Notes under the pieces: model-generated
Database searches by the model: none
What the model was told of the DNA's origin: nothing
What the model saw: only the letters and a program-made list of their open reading frames with translations
Shown: piece by piece, positions 1 through 8,368 of the stretch
How the letters are laid out: each line of letters begins with the position of its first letter
Numbering within the stretch: the first letter of the stretch is position 1
Program-made: the position numbers and the translations under genes
Assembly (NCBI GenBank): GCA_037447655.1
Contig: JBBHKE010001162.1
Coordinates: 1 to 30,749 of the forward strand
Direction of reading: 5' to 3'
Source: Zygnema cylindricum
Lineage: Eukaryota > Streptophyta > Zygnematophyceae > Zygnematales > Zygnemataceae
DNA length: 30,749 nucleotides

Positions 1-1459
1 CCTTCCTCATGTTCGAAAACATACATTGAGTGATCTGAGCTGATCCTGATATATCCCTAACCGGTAAGAAACTCATCAAGCTTCTTATTCCACTGTCGAG
101 GCGCCTGTCTCAAACCATAAAGAGATTTAATCAGCCGACATACCTTATTCTCCTCTCTTTCCTCCACAAACCCTTCGGGTAGTTGCATGAAGATCTCCTC
201 TTCCAATTCTCCGTGCTAAGAGGCTGTTTTGATGTCTATATGGTGCACGTCCATGTCTTCCGCTGCTGCCAGACTGAGAAGTATGCGGACGGAGGGAAAT
301 CTGACAACCGGGGCAAATGTTTCCTCGTAGTCAATTCCCTCCTTTTGTGTAAATCCCTTTGCCACTAATCTGGCCTTGTAGCGCTCGATTGTGTTATCTG
401 GGTTCAGTTTTAATTTAAAAACCCACTTACAACCGATTGGTTTTTGTTAGGTGGACAATCCACCAGCTCCCAAGTATCGGCTGCCATGATTGAGGCCATC
501 TCCTCATTGATGGCTGTCTTCCACCGGTTTCTTTCTGGACAAGTTATCGCCTCTCCATAATTCTGAGGTTCATCTTGATGAGATAGTTTTGTCACCTTGT
601 TATTAACCTGTTTTTCTTGCAATCTTTTGCTACTTACCCTCCCCCCTTAAAATCTGAGGCCGGAATAGATGGTTCTCGTGGATTCTTTCGAACAATCTCG
701 GCTTCTCCCCTATCCTTTGATTCCGAATCAATTTCCACCACGTCTTCGCTTCGGGTAGAGTTGTCACTGGAGTTTCCACAGCCGAGTCCTTTTCGGTCTG
801 ATTTGTACCTACAAGAATGTCATCTTCTCTAAAACCTGGATAGTTAGGAAGCTCAAAGTCATCGGAATTTTGTGACTCAAATCTGATTTTTAATGACTTT
901 GTATATTTGAAGGGATCCACACACTTTCCTTCATCCATAACTACTAGATGCTTTACTAAGATTATATCTTCTCTTTTTAGATCATAAACTCTATATCCTT
1001 TAACATCCTCATCATATCCAAATAAGTATCCCGATTTTCCTTTAGGATCTAACTTCCAATTAGACCGATCTGTATCTAGACTGAATACTTGACTACCGAA
1101 AAGCTTTAAGTGAGATATGTCTGGTTTCCAGCCTGTCTATCTCTCATAAGGTGTTTGATCTTTTATAGCTGAAGTAAGAACTTTATTTTTGAGGTAATTA
1201 GCACAGTTGATTGTTTCTGCCCAAAACCTTTTTCCTATCTTCTTATCTGACAACATACTTCTAGCACTATCACTTAGTGTTCTATTTAACCTTTCAGCTA
1301 CCCCATTCTGTTCCGTGTTTTATAGAATTGTTTTTTGGTGTTGGACCCCATTTTCCAACAGGAAATCCTCAAACTTGTTAGAAGTATACCCTCCACCATT
1401 GTCATTCCTTATTCTCTTGATTGGAGTTTCATGGAGTTTTTCGCTCTATGCTTTATATT
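1..1459 (-). pseudogene. Copia pol fragment (RT to integrase) of element E1
   Basis: This is a degenerate stretch of Ty1/copia polyprotein on the minus strand, colinear with 15149-16609 of the better-preserved element E4. From high to low coordinate it covers the integrase C-terminal half, the integrase-RT linker (open at 938-630, with the FELPNYPGF segment also seen in E4) and the N-terminal half of reverse transcriptase (622-410, with ERNRWKTAINEEMAS and [10 protein letters not shown]). Frameshifts and stops break it into short ORFs. The window begins inside RT, so RNase H and the true 3' LTR of this element must lie to the left. Homology to E4 ends abruptly after 1459, where a foreign block starts. 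Assignment to copia pol is firm; the piece is not functional. Confidence 0.88.
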
Positions 1460-1657
1460 AGGAGGTGACGAGGGGATATGTGACACATCTTGATTCACCG
1501 AATATCCTCTTCCACTACTTGCTAAAGCGATTCTATCTTAAACTGTATATTGTGTTATTATATGCTCCCTATCGTGTGAACAATGGAACAAATAGACGCC
1601 CTACTTGTTGATAAATTGGCCCGAAAGGCAAGGAGGCTTGCCTAAGAGAGATGGGTG
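1460..1657. repeat. 198-bp flank repeat, copy 1 (same as 5466-5663)
   Basis: These 198 bp match 5466-5663 over their full length with about eight differences and no net indel. In both places the sequence abuts the low-coordinate end of an LTR through the same GAGATGGGTG junction. It is not recognisable as retrotransposon coding sequence. It looks like genomic flank that was copied together with the adjacent LTR. Confidence 0.85.
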
Positions 1658-2729
1658 TGAAACTCTGAGACCTCCATAAGTCCTCAGAGTGGACAGCTTC
1701 CTAGACGCCTCTAAGATAAACTTGACCCCTTTGTGTTTCAGCAAGAACAACTGCCACCCTGGCAGACAAAAACTCTGACCAACGTCACCCCTGTGAAGGC
1801 AAGACTCCCCTGAGTCGATAGCAAAAAGAATTTGAATTTGCTCCCTTGAGCAGTAAGTTATGGAGGGTCAAAGTTGACCTTTTGTACTAAAGCTTTATGG
1901 GAATGAGGGTCATATCTCCTAATTTTTCTAAGTCCTATCTCTCTCACAGACTCTATCTACTGATGTACGGAGCCAATCAGATTACACTTCCGTACACAAA
2001 AGTACAGCTGTCGGTGTACTTTCTGTACGAACACTGTACGACATGGCCTAAATGTCGTCACGTGGTATATCCGGATTCGCTCCCTTAATCCTCGGAGATG
2101 CCGCGATCCATTGTCATTCCGCCACGTGTCATCGGATGTGGCGATGACCAAAAACCGCCGAAATCCTCTTCCGCGATCTCGGTGTTTAATTCCGGCTGTC
2201 CGATTAAATTCACATTTAATCGTAGCCGTAATAAATACATACGCGGTATTCGTTTCGCTAAAGAAATAAATGCGCGGTATTCGTTTCTTATCCGTACTGT
2301 AATCCTTACTTTTACATTAATGGATCTGGATCTATGTCTCATGTAAACAGTTTCAGTTAAATGAATAATCTTACGTGTTAATGTTTAACTAAATATCAAA
2401 CCCTAAAGTATGTAACACTAGGTCTAGACTTAACGGATAACGCTTACGGCTACCGGCGGCCTACTGTCCGCCATGTACCAGGATCAAATCTTGGAGGCAT
2501 CACATATTCTTTTAGTAAATAAACCCCTAATGGTAAATAAACAATCATTTATATCCCGTAAACCTCTGGATAGCCTAAGTAGCCATGGCTCTAGCTTCCT
2601 ATCCAATTTCTCAGTGACTGCGACAAGTTTGAGAGTTGGAGAGAGAAGTTAGAGGTAGACTGCCTCGGCTTCTTTCTATATTTCTATTTAGATCTAGAAA
2701 ATAATTTAAAAGAACCATTAATTTCTACA
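1658..2729 (-). repeat. Family-A LTR, copy A1
   Basis: This 1,072-bp LTR begins TGAAACTCTGAG and ends TTTCTACA on the plus strand; its element is on the minus strand. It is colinear with 5664-6735 and, less closely, with 3316-4384 and 18470-19535. Inside are the family hallmarks: a cluster of GTAC cores, paired CACGTG boxes and a degenerate tRNA-like segment. It lies within the block 1460-2840 that was copied into E1, so it is not the terminal repeat of E1 itself. Confidence 0.92.
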
Positions 2730-2840
2730 CTCACCTTATTTTCTAGTCAATCTTTAATTTCAGACCACACTTCTCCCTGCAGAAAATTAGTAGGGGAAGG
2801 CACAGGTTTGGTCATCATATCTGCTACCATCTCACCATCT
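2730..2840 (-). pseudogene. Copia pol 3' end with PPT, displaced copy
   Basis: On the minus strand this encodes the last residues of a copia polyprotein (MVADMMTKPVPSPTNFLQ and onward to a TGA), followed by a PPT (AAAATAAGGTGAG) directly before the LTR. It is nearly identical to 6736-6846. After 2840 the sequence switches without a spacer to gag. This is the right end of the 1,381-bp block copied into E1. Confidence 0.85.
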
Positions 2841-3315
2841 CCAACTGTTGTTGCTGAATCGTACCACTTCGGTACATCTCTATGAGAGCCATCCACAGAT
2901 CGGATGCCCTTTCTACTTGTAAATGAGGACATGCAAGTCCTTGAGTAAGATGGCGTTGGATGAAGTGCTTTGCCGCCATATTGTTGAAGTCCCACGTTTG
3001 AGTATCATTCTCCTCGTCCTCGGAATAGGTGACATGAATGCTGAACCAGTTGCTATTGGTGTGGTCGTCTCCTTCTCCGCTCCTTTGTCCACCACCTCTC
3101 CTTCCTTTGTCTCCTCCATTGAATATGGACCTGCTTTCTTTGTGAATTTGCTTCCTTCAAACCTTGGAGGAATTCCAAGACTTGATGGACGCCCTTATCG
3201 TCCACTCACTATCCCCCAAAACTTTTTTTCGTATATAGCTCCTATGATCATACTTTCCTAGTATATGAAGCAAGTTCCATTAAAGATTGGTACCCTAGAG
3301 GGTGGGCCCATAACC
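2841..3315 (-). pseudogene. E1 gag N-terminal region, broken
   Basis: This is the degenerate gag start of element E1, colinear with 17995-18469 in E4. Read from the PBS it begins MGPPSRVPIFNGT, the copia Gag N-terminal motif that continues FDGTxxxYWE in better copies, and a stop follows soon after. The LTR-encoded ATG seen in other copies is changed to ATC here, but the ATG inside the PBS remains. Homology is lost below 2841, where the displaced pol end begins. Confidence 0.8.
3301..3315 (-). promoter_or_regulatory. Primer binding site of E1, half-tRNA iMet type
   Basis: The plus strand reads GGTGGGCCCATAACC directly against the LTR start at 3316. This equals the anticodon-arm sequence of plant initiator tRNA-Met as I recall it, so the minus-strand RNA would pair with an internal tRNA region, not with its 3' end. 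The same site is at 10209-10223 and, with changes, at 13316-13330 and 18455-18469. Confidence 0.8.
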
Positions 3316-4384
3316 TGAAACTCTGAGACCTCGATAAGTCCTTAGAGTGGACAGCTTCCGAAAGCCTCAAGGAAAACCCTGACCCCTTCGTGTTTCAGCA
3401 AAAACAACTGCCACCCAGGCAGACAAAAACTCTGACCAACTTCATCCTTGTGAAGAGAAGACTCTTTTGAGTCGATAGCAAAAAGAATCTCTGAATTTGC
3501 TCCCCTGAGCAGTAAGTTATGGAGGGTCAAAGTTGACCTTTTGTACAGAAGCTGTTTGGGAGAGAGGGTCCTATCTCCTAATTTTTCTAAGTCCTATCTC
3601 TCTCACAGACTCTATCTACTGATGTACGGAGCCAATCAGATTACACTTCCGTACACAAAAGTACAGCTGACGGCGTACTTTCTGTACGAACATTGTACGA
3701 CATGGCCTAAATGTCGACACGTGGTATATCTGGATTCGCTCCCTTAATCCTCGGAGATGCCGCGATGCAATGTTATTCCGCCACGTGTCATCCGATGTGG
3801 CGATGACCAAAAACCGCCGAAATCCTCTTCCGCGATCTCGGCGTTTAATTACGGCCGTCCGATTAAATTCACATTTAATCGTAGCCTTAATAAATACATG
3901 CCCGGTATTCGTTTCGCTAAATAAATAAATGCGCAGTATTCGTTTCTTATCCGTACCGTAATCCGTACTTTTACATTACTGGATCTATGTCTCCCGTAAA
4001 ACTGTTTCAGTTAAATGAACTATCCTACGTATTAATGTTTAATTAATTATCAAACCCTACATTACTTAACACTATGTCTAGACTTAACGGTTAAAGCTAC
4101 CGGCTACCGGCTGCTTACCGTCCGGCATGTTCCAAGATCAAATCCTGGAGGTATCACATATATTTTTAGTAAATAAACCCCTAATTATAAATAAACTAAT
4201 ATTTATATCCCGTAAACCTCTGGATAGCCTAGGTAGCCATGGCTCTAGCTTCCTCTCCAATTTCTCAGTGACTGCGACAAGTTTGAGAGTTTAGAGAGAG
4301 AAGTTAGAGGTAGACTGCCTTGGCTTCTTTCTATATTTCTATTCAGACCTAGAAAATACTTTAAAAAGACCATTAATTTCTACA
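3316..4384 (-). repeat. Family-A LTR, 5' LTR of E1 (A2)
   Basis: This LTR of about 1,069 bp starts TGAAACTCTGAG next to the PBS and ends TTTCTACA at 4384. It is the 5' LTR of E1 on the minus strand. Its outer flank is AACATGATGACC, the pol 3' end of a plus-strand copia element, so the 5-bp target duplication of E1 is predicted to be AACAT with its partner left of the window. Confidence 0.9.
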
Positions 4385-4484
4385 AACATGATGACCAAAC
4401 TTGTGCTCTCTCCCAAGTTAAAATATTGTAGGGAAAAATGTGTGTTGAAAAAAAAGTTAAAATTAGACTAGAAAATAAGGGGAG
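4385..4484 (+). pseudogene. Pol 3' end and PPT of a plus-strand copia element
   Basis: The plus strand continues ATGATGACCAAA, matching the polyprotein end MMTKPVPSP seen at 6753-6846, in degenerate form (MMTKLVLSP). A purine tract at 4471-4484 (GAAAATAAGGGGAG) is followed at once by an LTR start, TGTTGAAATTTG. This shows that E1 landed inside the RNase H C-terminal coding end of a family-C element in the opposite orientation. Confidence 0.8.
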
Positions 4485-4775
4485 TGTTGAAATTTGTGAA
4501 GTATTTTCTAGGTCTGAATTGTTGAGTAGAAAAACAAAAATCGCAGGCAGTCTGCCTCCACCCCTCTATCTATCCCCCATACTTGTTGTAGTCACTGAAG
4601 GAGAGAGAGAGTGGTGGAGCCATGGATGCCTCAGCTTCATTTGGCAAGACTAAAGAGTGACTTTAAGTCACTCTCAACAAAAGGTTGATTCCGGCAAGAA
4701 TCGAACCTTCGACCTGCAGAGCGTGGCGTAGTCGTCCGCTTTAATTAGTCTGTCGTAGAAGTTCGCTAGAATATA
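4485..4775 (+). repeat. Truncated family-C LTR, plus orientation
   Basis: The segment starts TGTTGAAATTTG after the PPT and is the inverted counterpart of about 21140-21428. Shared landmarks include AAATACTT/TTTCTAGGT, GCCATGG, the AGTGACTTTAAGTCACT inverted repeat and the tRNA-like segment. Similarity fades after about 4775, roughly 290 bp into an LTR expected to be about 1 kb, so most of it is missing. Confidence 0.75.
4683..4765 (-). other. tRNA-like module in family-C LTR
   Basis: On the minus strand the LTR contains GGTTCGATTC, a near-consensus pol III B box/T-loop, followed by TTGCCGGAATCAACC, which resembles a tRNA acceptor 3' side. Upstream is a D-arm-like stretch. It lies antisense to its LTR, as does the copy at 21145-21222. 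The anticodon stem does not fold convincingly by eye, so I do not call a functional tRNA. Confidence 0.4.
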
Positions 4776-5465
4776 TAGGGTGTGATTACTACCATTAGAG
4801 GCTATAGTTGGAAACACCCAAAAATACTAACAAAAACCACAAAAATTAGGCAACATTAGGAGCAAGACATTAAAAGCAAGAAAAACAAATACAAATACCA
4901 AAACCAAACTACAAGAGCACAAAATAACACGCTATATGCAAAACCCGAATGACAAACTAGGTCTTTTGCCCAAAACCTCAAACAAGTCCACACTAAAGGT
5001 CAAAACGATTTTTTTTATCAATTTGAAACGGATGGCGCGAAAGGTAAATAACTCATTCCACGACCATCTTTCATGTTTTGTGGGATTAGGGTTGATGCTC
5101 GAGAATGCTGAACGGCGACAGAGATACGTTGGCGGTAAAAGGCTAACATGAGAGTAAGCGAAAGGCTACCGGGTTCTCTAACTCTAAGAAAATGTTGAAC
5201 GCAATCACAGATGAAGTCGTCAAAGGAAGAGTCCAAGGTCCTAAATATATCCAAAGCAAATGGGATGAAGTTGTCCATTGGTTCTCGTTGAGCGTAATCA
5301 CATTCTAGAGAGGTTGCTACATCCCGAGCCGCAACACTAGTGTGTAATGTCGCACGTGTGGAAACATGGGACTCCATAGGTTTGGTGAGAACTACAATCC
5401 CGAATGTTTTCCTACCCTTATATAAACACAGGATCCACTCGAAGGTCACGTACACCCGTAGATTT
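4776..5465. other. Unassigned spacer between nested elements
   Basis: No recognisable gene or repeat is visible. The first part is A-rich and non-coding. The second part holds the minus-strand ORF described separately. Part of this may be the original target region of the family-C element or deleted element sequence. Confidence 0.4.
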
Positions 5466-5494
5466 AGGAGGTGACGAGAGGATATGTGACACAT
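5018..5494 (-). CDS. Hypothetical ORF of 158 codons
   Basis: A minus-strand ORF of 158 codons that I do not recognise. Its ATG lies in the 198-bp flank repeat and the rest is single-copy in this window. The central part (REPMDNFIPFALDIFRTLDS followed by FDDFICDCVQ and then LAFYRQRISVAVQHSRAS) reads like genuine protein. It vaguely recalls short ORFs near plant non-LTR retroelements, but I cannot assign a family. There is no signal peptide or membrane segment. It may be a decayed coding remnant rather than an expressed gene. Confidence 0.25.
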   Translation of the reverse strand: MCHISSRHLLNLRVYVTFEWILCLYKGRKTFGIVVLTKPMESHVSTRATLHTSVAARDVATSLECDYAQREPMDNFIPFALDIFRTLDSSFDDFICDCVQHFLRVREPGSLSLTLMLAFYRQRISVAVQHSRASTLIPQNMKDGRGMSYLPFAPSVSN

Positions 5495-5663
5495 CTTGTT
5501 TCACCGAATATCCTCTTCCACTACTTGCTAAAGCGATTCTATCTTGAACTGTATAACGTGTTATTATATGCTCCCTATCGTGTGAACAATGGAGCAAATA
5601 GACGCCCTACTTGTTGATAAATTGGCCTGAAAGGCAAGGAGGCTTACCTAAGAGAGATGGGTG
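5466..5663. repeat. 198-bp flank repeat, copy 2
   Basis: This is the partner of 1460-1657 at about 96% identity by eye. It ends GAGATGGGTG directly against the 3' LTR of E4 and so is the downstream flank of that element. It is the likely source of the copied block. Confidence 0.85.
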
Positions 5664-6735
5664 TGAAACTCTGAGACCTCCATAAGTCCTCAGAGTGGAC
5701 AGCTTCCAAGAAGCCTCTAAGATAACCTTGACCCCTTTGTGTTTCAGAAAGAACAACTGCCACCCTGGCAGACAAAAACTCTGACCAACGTCGCCCGTGT
5801 GAAGGCAAGACTCCCCTGAGTCGATAGCAAAAAGAATTTGAATTTGCTCCCTTGAGTAGTAAGTTATGGAGGGTCAAAGTTGACCTTTTGTACTAAAGCT
5901 TTCTGGGAGAGAGGGTCATATCTCCTAATTTTTCTAAGTCCTATCTATCTCACTGACTCTATCTACTGATGTACGGAGCCAATCAGATTACACTTCCGTA
6001 CACAAAAGTACAGCTGTCGGTGTACTTTCTGTACGAACACTGTACGACATGGCCTAAATGTCGACACGTGGTATATCTGGATTCGCTCCTTTAATCCTCG
6101 GAGATGCCGCGATCCAATGTCATTCCGCCACGTGTCATCCGATGTGGCGATGACCAAAAACCGTCGAAATCCTCTTCCGCGATCTCGGCGTTTACTTCCG
6201 GCTGTCCGATTAAATTCACATTTAATCGTAGCCGTAATAAATACATACGCGGTATTTGTTTCGCTAAAGAAATAAATGCCCGCTATTCGTTTCTTATCCG
6301 TACTGTAATCCTTACTTTTACATTAATGGATTTGGATCTATGTCTCATGTAAACAGTTTCAGTTAAATGAATAATCCTACCTGTTAATGTTTAACTAAAT
6401 ATCAAACCCTAAAGTATGTAACACTAGGTCTAGACTTAACGGATAACGCTTACGGCTACCGGCGGCCTACCGTCCGGCATGTACCAGGATCAAATCTTGG
6501 AGGCATCACATATTCTTTTAGTAAATAAACCCCTAATGGTAAATAAACTAACATTTATATCCCGTAAACCTCTGAATAGCCTAAGTAGCCATGGCTCTAG
6601 CTTCCTATCCAATTTCTCAGTGACTGCGACAAGTTTGAGAGTTGGAGAGAGAAGTTAGAGGTAGAATGCCTCGGCTTCTTTCTATATTTCTATTTAGATC
6701 TAGAAAATAATTTAAAATGACCATTAATTTCTACA
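5664..6735 (-). repeat. Family-A LTR, 3' LTR of E4
   Basis: This 1,072-bp LTR runs from TGAAACTCTGAG to TTTCTACA. Its inner side is preceded on the minus strand by the PPT AAAATAAGGTGAG (6736-6748). It contains six GTAC cores between 5971 and 6045, CACGTG boxes at 6065 and 6129, and an inverted W-box-like pair (GGTCAAAGTTGACC) at about 5873-5886. It is closest to A1 (1658-2729). Confidence 0.92.
5971..6045. promoter_or_regulatory. GTAC cluster in family-A U3
   Basis: Six GTAC cores occur at 5971, 5998, 6008, 6022, 6031 and 6042, followed outward by CACGTG at 6065 and 6129. GTAC is the core bound by plant SBP/SPL proteins and by copper-response regulators; CACGTG is the G-box/ABRE core. The cluster is retained in the family-A, B and C LTRs despite divergence around it. 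The function is inferred. Confidence 0.45.
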
Positions 6736-6752
6736 CTCACCTTATTTTCTAG

Positions 6753-7116
6753 TCAATCTTTAATTTCAGACCACACTTCTCCCTGCAGAAAATTAGTAGG
6801 GGAAGGCACAGGTTTGGTCATCATATCTGCTACCATCTCACCATCTGGTCGGTACTCTAAACTGATTATTTTGTTTTCTACTTTCTCTCTAACAAAGTTG
6901 AGTCTAATGTCCATGTGTTTGGCTTTTAAATGATGTTTAGGATTGGCAGAAATAGAGATTGCTGCCTGATTATCACAAACAAAAAACTGCACACCACTCT
7001 TAAGGTGACCAAGCTCACCAAGCAAAGACTTGTCCCACATCAATGCTTTTACAGCAGAGCAAAAGGCCATATACTCAGCTTCCATGGTGGACTGAGCAAT
7101 AACTTTTTGTTGTTTG
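6753..7116 (-). pseudogene. RNase H C-terminal part of E4 pol
   Basis: This is the C-terminal half of the copia RNase H domain, cut from its N-terminal half (14504-14973) by the nested array. Visible motifs are STMEAEYMAF, with the catalytic Glu, then FVCDNQAAI, with a catalytic Asp, and the LKAKHMDIRLNFVREKV segment typical of copia RNase H ends, finishing MMTKPVPSP to a TGA. The reading frame resumes exactly at the insertion point. By chance it is also open from the ATG near the end of the inserted LTR (7136), giving a 127-codon ORF starting MEVSEF. Confidence 0.88.
7112..7116. repeat. Target site duplication GTTTG, left copy
   Basis: GTTTG directly precedes the LTR start TGAAACT at 7117 and recurs at 14499-14503 directly after the LTR end TCAACA. 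Five base pairs is the usual copia duplication length. It proves that the three-LTR array entered as one insertion or grew from one. Confidence 0.92.
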
Positions 7117-7483
7117 TGAAACTCTGAGACCTCCATTGGCCCTCAGAGTAAGCAGATCCAAAAGAAGCTAATTTAGATAGTGCCGACTCCAAGTTGATAT
7201 AAACCCAAATGAATGACACCTTGACAGTCAGAACCCCAATATATATTCACCCCTGTGAAATAACACTTTCTGTGTGCTCAGTTCCACCACAGAATGCAAA
7301 GTTTGAATATGAGATTTGGACACATTCACCCACTTTGACTTTACCTTCAAAATGTAGCCACCGTGGCACACAAAAACTCTCACCGACTACACCCCTGTGT
7401 AGCGTAGACTCCCCTGAGTCCGCAGCAAAAAGAATCACTGAAAATGGTCAAGTAAATTGATAGTTATGGCTGGCCAAAGTTTG

Positions 7484-7496
7484 CCATTTATATAGG
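7484..7496 (-). promoter_or_regulatory. TATA box of family-B LTR1
   Basis: The minus strand reads CCTATATAAATGG. The same sequence is in LTR2 (about 10590-10602); LTR3 has a weakened version (CTGTATAAATGG). The position between the GTAC/G-box region and the LTR 3' end fits a U3/R border. Confidence 0.7.
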
Positions 7497-7598
7497 GTGC
7501 TCTCTGGGAGAGGTAGCTACCTACCCAAAATTTCTAAGTCCTATTCCCCCTCTAAAACTCTATCTACTGAATTATGACACCAATCAAATTACTGTGTC

Positions 7599-7735
7599 GT
7601 ACAGAAAAGTACAGGTGCCGGTGTACTTTATGTATGACCATTGTACGACATGGCCAAAAAGTCGCCACGTGTCAAATCAGGATTAGTTCCTGTAATCTCC
7701 GGAATTCCCGTAATCCAATGTTATCACGCCACGTG
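7599..7735. promoter_or_regulatory. GTAC cluster and paired G-boxes in family-B U3
   Basis: GTAC cores occur at 7599, 7609, 7623 and 7643, and CACGTG at 7666 and 7730. They lie about 100-250 bp upstream of the TATA box on the element strand. The arrangement (CGTACAGAAAAGTACAG, then GTGTACTT, then GTACGACATGG) repeats in LTR2 and LTR3 and resembles that in family A. Confidence 0.45.
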
Positions 7736-8295
7736 TCATCTGACATGGCAAAGACCGTAAAACGCCAAAAATGCATTTTCCGTGATCGCGGCGCCTATCG
7801 CGGCCGTCTGATCAAAACCGGCTATAATCCTAGCCGCTGAAATTCGACGCACGGTATTTGTTTGGCTATCGAAACAAATGCGCGGTATCCGTTCTCTCCC
7901 CATACCTTACTTCGTACTAAAACAAACTGTATCTATGCGCTAAGTATCTATTCGCCGTTAAACGAATTAATCTACATGTAACGATTTATATATTTATCAA
8001 ACCCTATATATCGTAATATGTGTCCTAGACTTAACGGCTAGAGCTAACGACTAGTTCAAATTGACGGACGGCAGGGACGAGGATCAATTCCTGGGTCCGT
8101 CAACTTACTTTTGTTAAGTCTACCTAATTTACCCCATGTCTTCTTTAGAGAGCTTAGGCAGCCATGGCTCTAGCTCCCTATCCAGCCTTCAGTGACTACA
8201 ACAAGTGTGGGGGCTTGGAGAGGGGAGTTAGAGGCAGACTGCCTCTGCCTTTTTCTATCCTATTTATAGACCTAGAAAATACACAAATATCAACA

Positions 8296-8309
8296 CTCCC
8301 CTTATTTTC
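8296..8309 (-). other. Polypurine tract, unit 1
   Basis: The minus strand reads AAAATAAGGGGAG immediately before the LTR start TGTTGATATTTG. This is the expected primer site for plus-strand DNA synthesis. The same tract occurs at 11403-11416, and a close relative is in E4 (6736-6748). Confidence 0.85.
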
Positions 8310-8368
8310 TAGTCTATTTTCCTTTCAACTCCCACACAAAAAAAAACCAAAATACTCCCTCCCATTTT

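Larger units (their letters stand above)
7117..8295 (-). repeat. Family-B LTR1 (3' LTR of unit 1)
   Basis: This 1,179-bp LTR starts TGAAACTCTGAG and ends AATATCAACA. It is followed inward by the PPT complement at 8296-8309. A minus-strand TATA box (CTATATAAATGG, 7484-7496) places the start of transcription at about 7455-7465, leaving about 830 bp of U3. The last 20 bp on the minus strand encode the gag start (MEVSEF). Confidence 0.93.

Noticed and set aside
183-368. Plus-strand ORF in E1 (and its counterpart at 15328-15516)
   Set aside because: Antisense shadow of RT; conserved only because the two pol copies are homologous.
1957-2151. Short minus-strand ORF MVIATSDDTWRN, repeated in each family-A LTR
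   Set aside because: It recurs in all four LTRs but covers the U3 GTAC/G-box region, varies without codon bias and looks like an incidental open frame in regulatory DNA.
1460-2840. Simple assembly duplication of 5466-6846
   Set aside because: The copies differ at about 4% of sites including the flank, too many for a recent artefact, although reads across the junctions were not available.
1658-4384. A1 and A2 as the LTR pair of one short deleted element
   Set aside because: The segment left of A1 repeats the E4 flank, and E1 pol continues left of it colinear with E4. A1 is therefore part of a displaced block, not the 3' LTR of E1.
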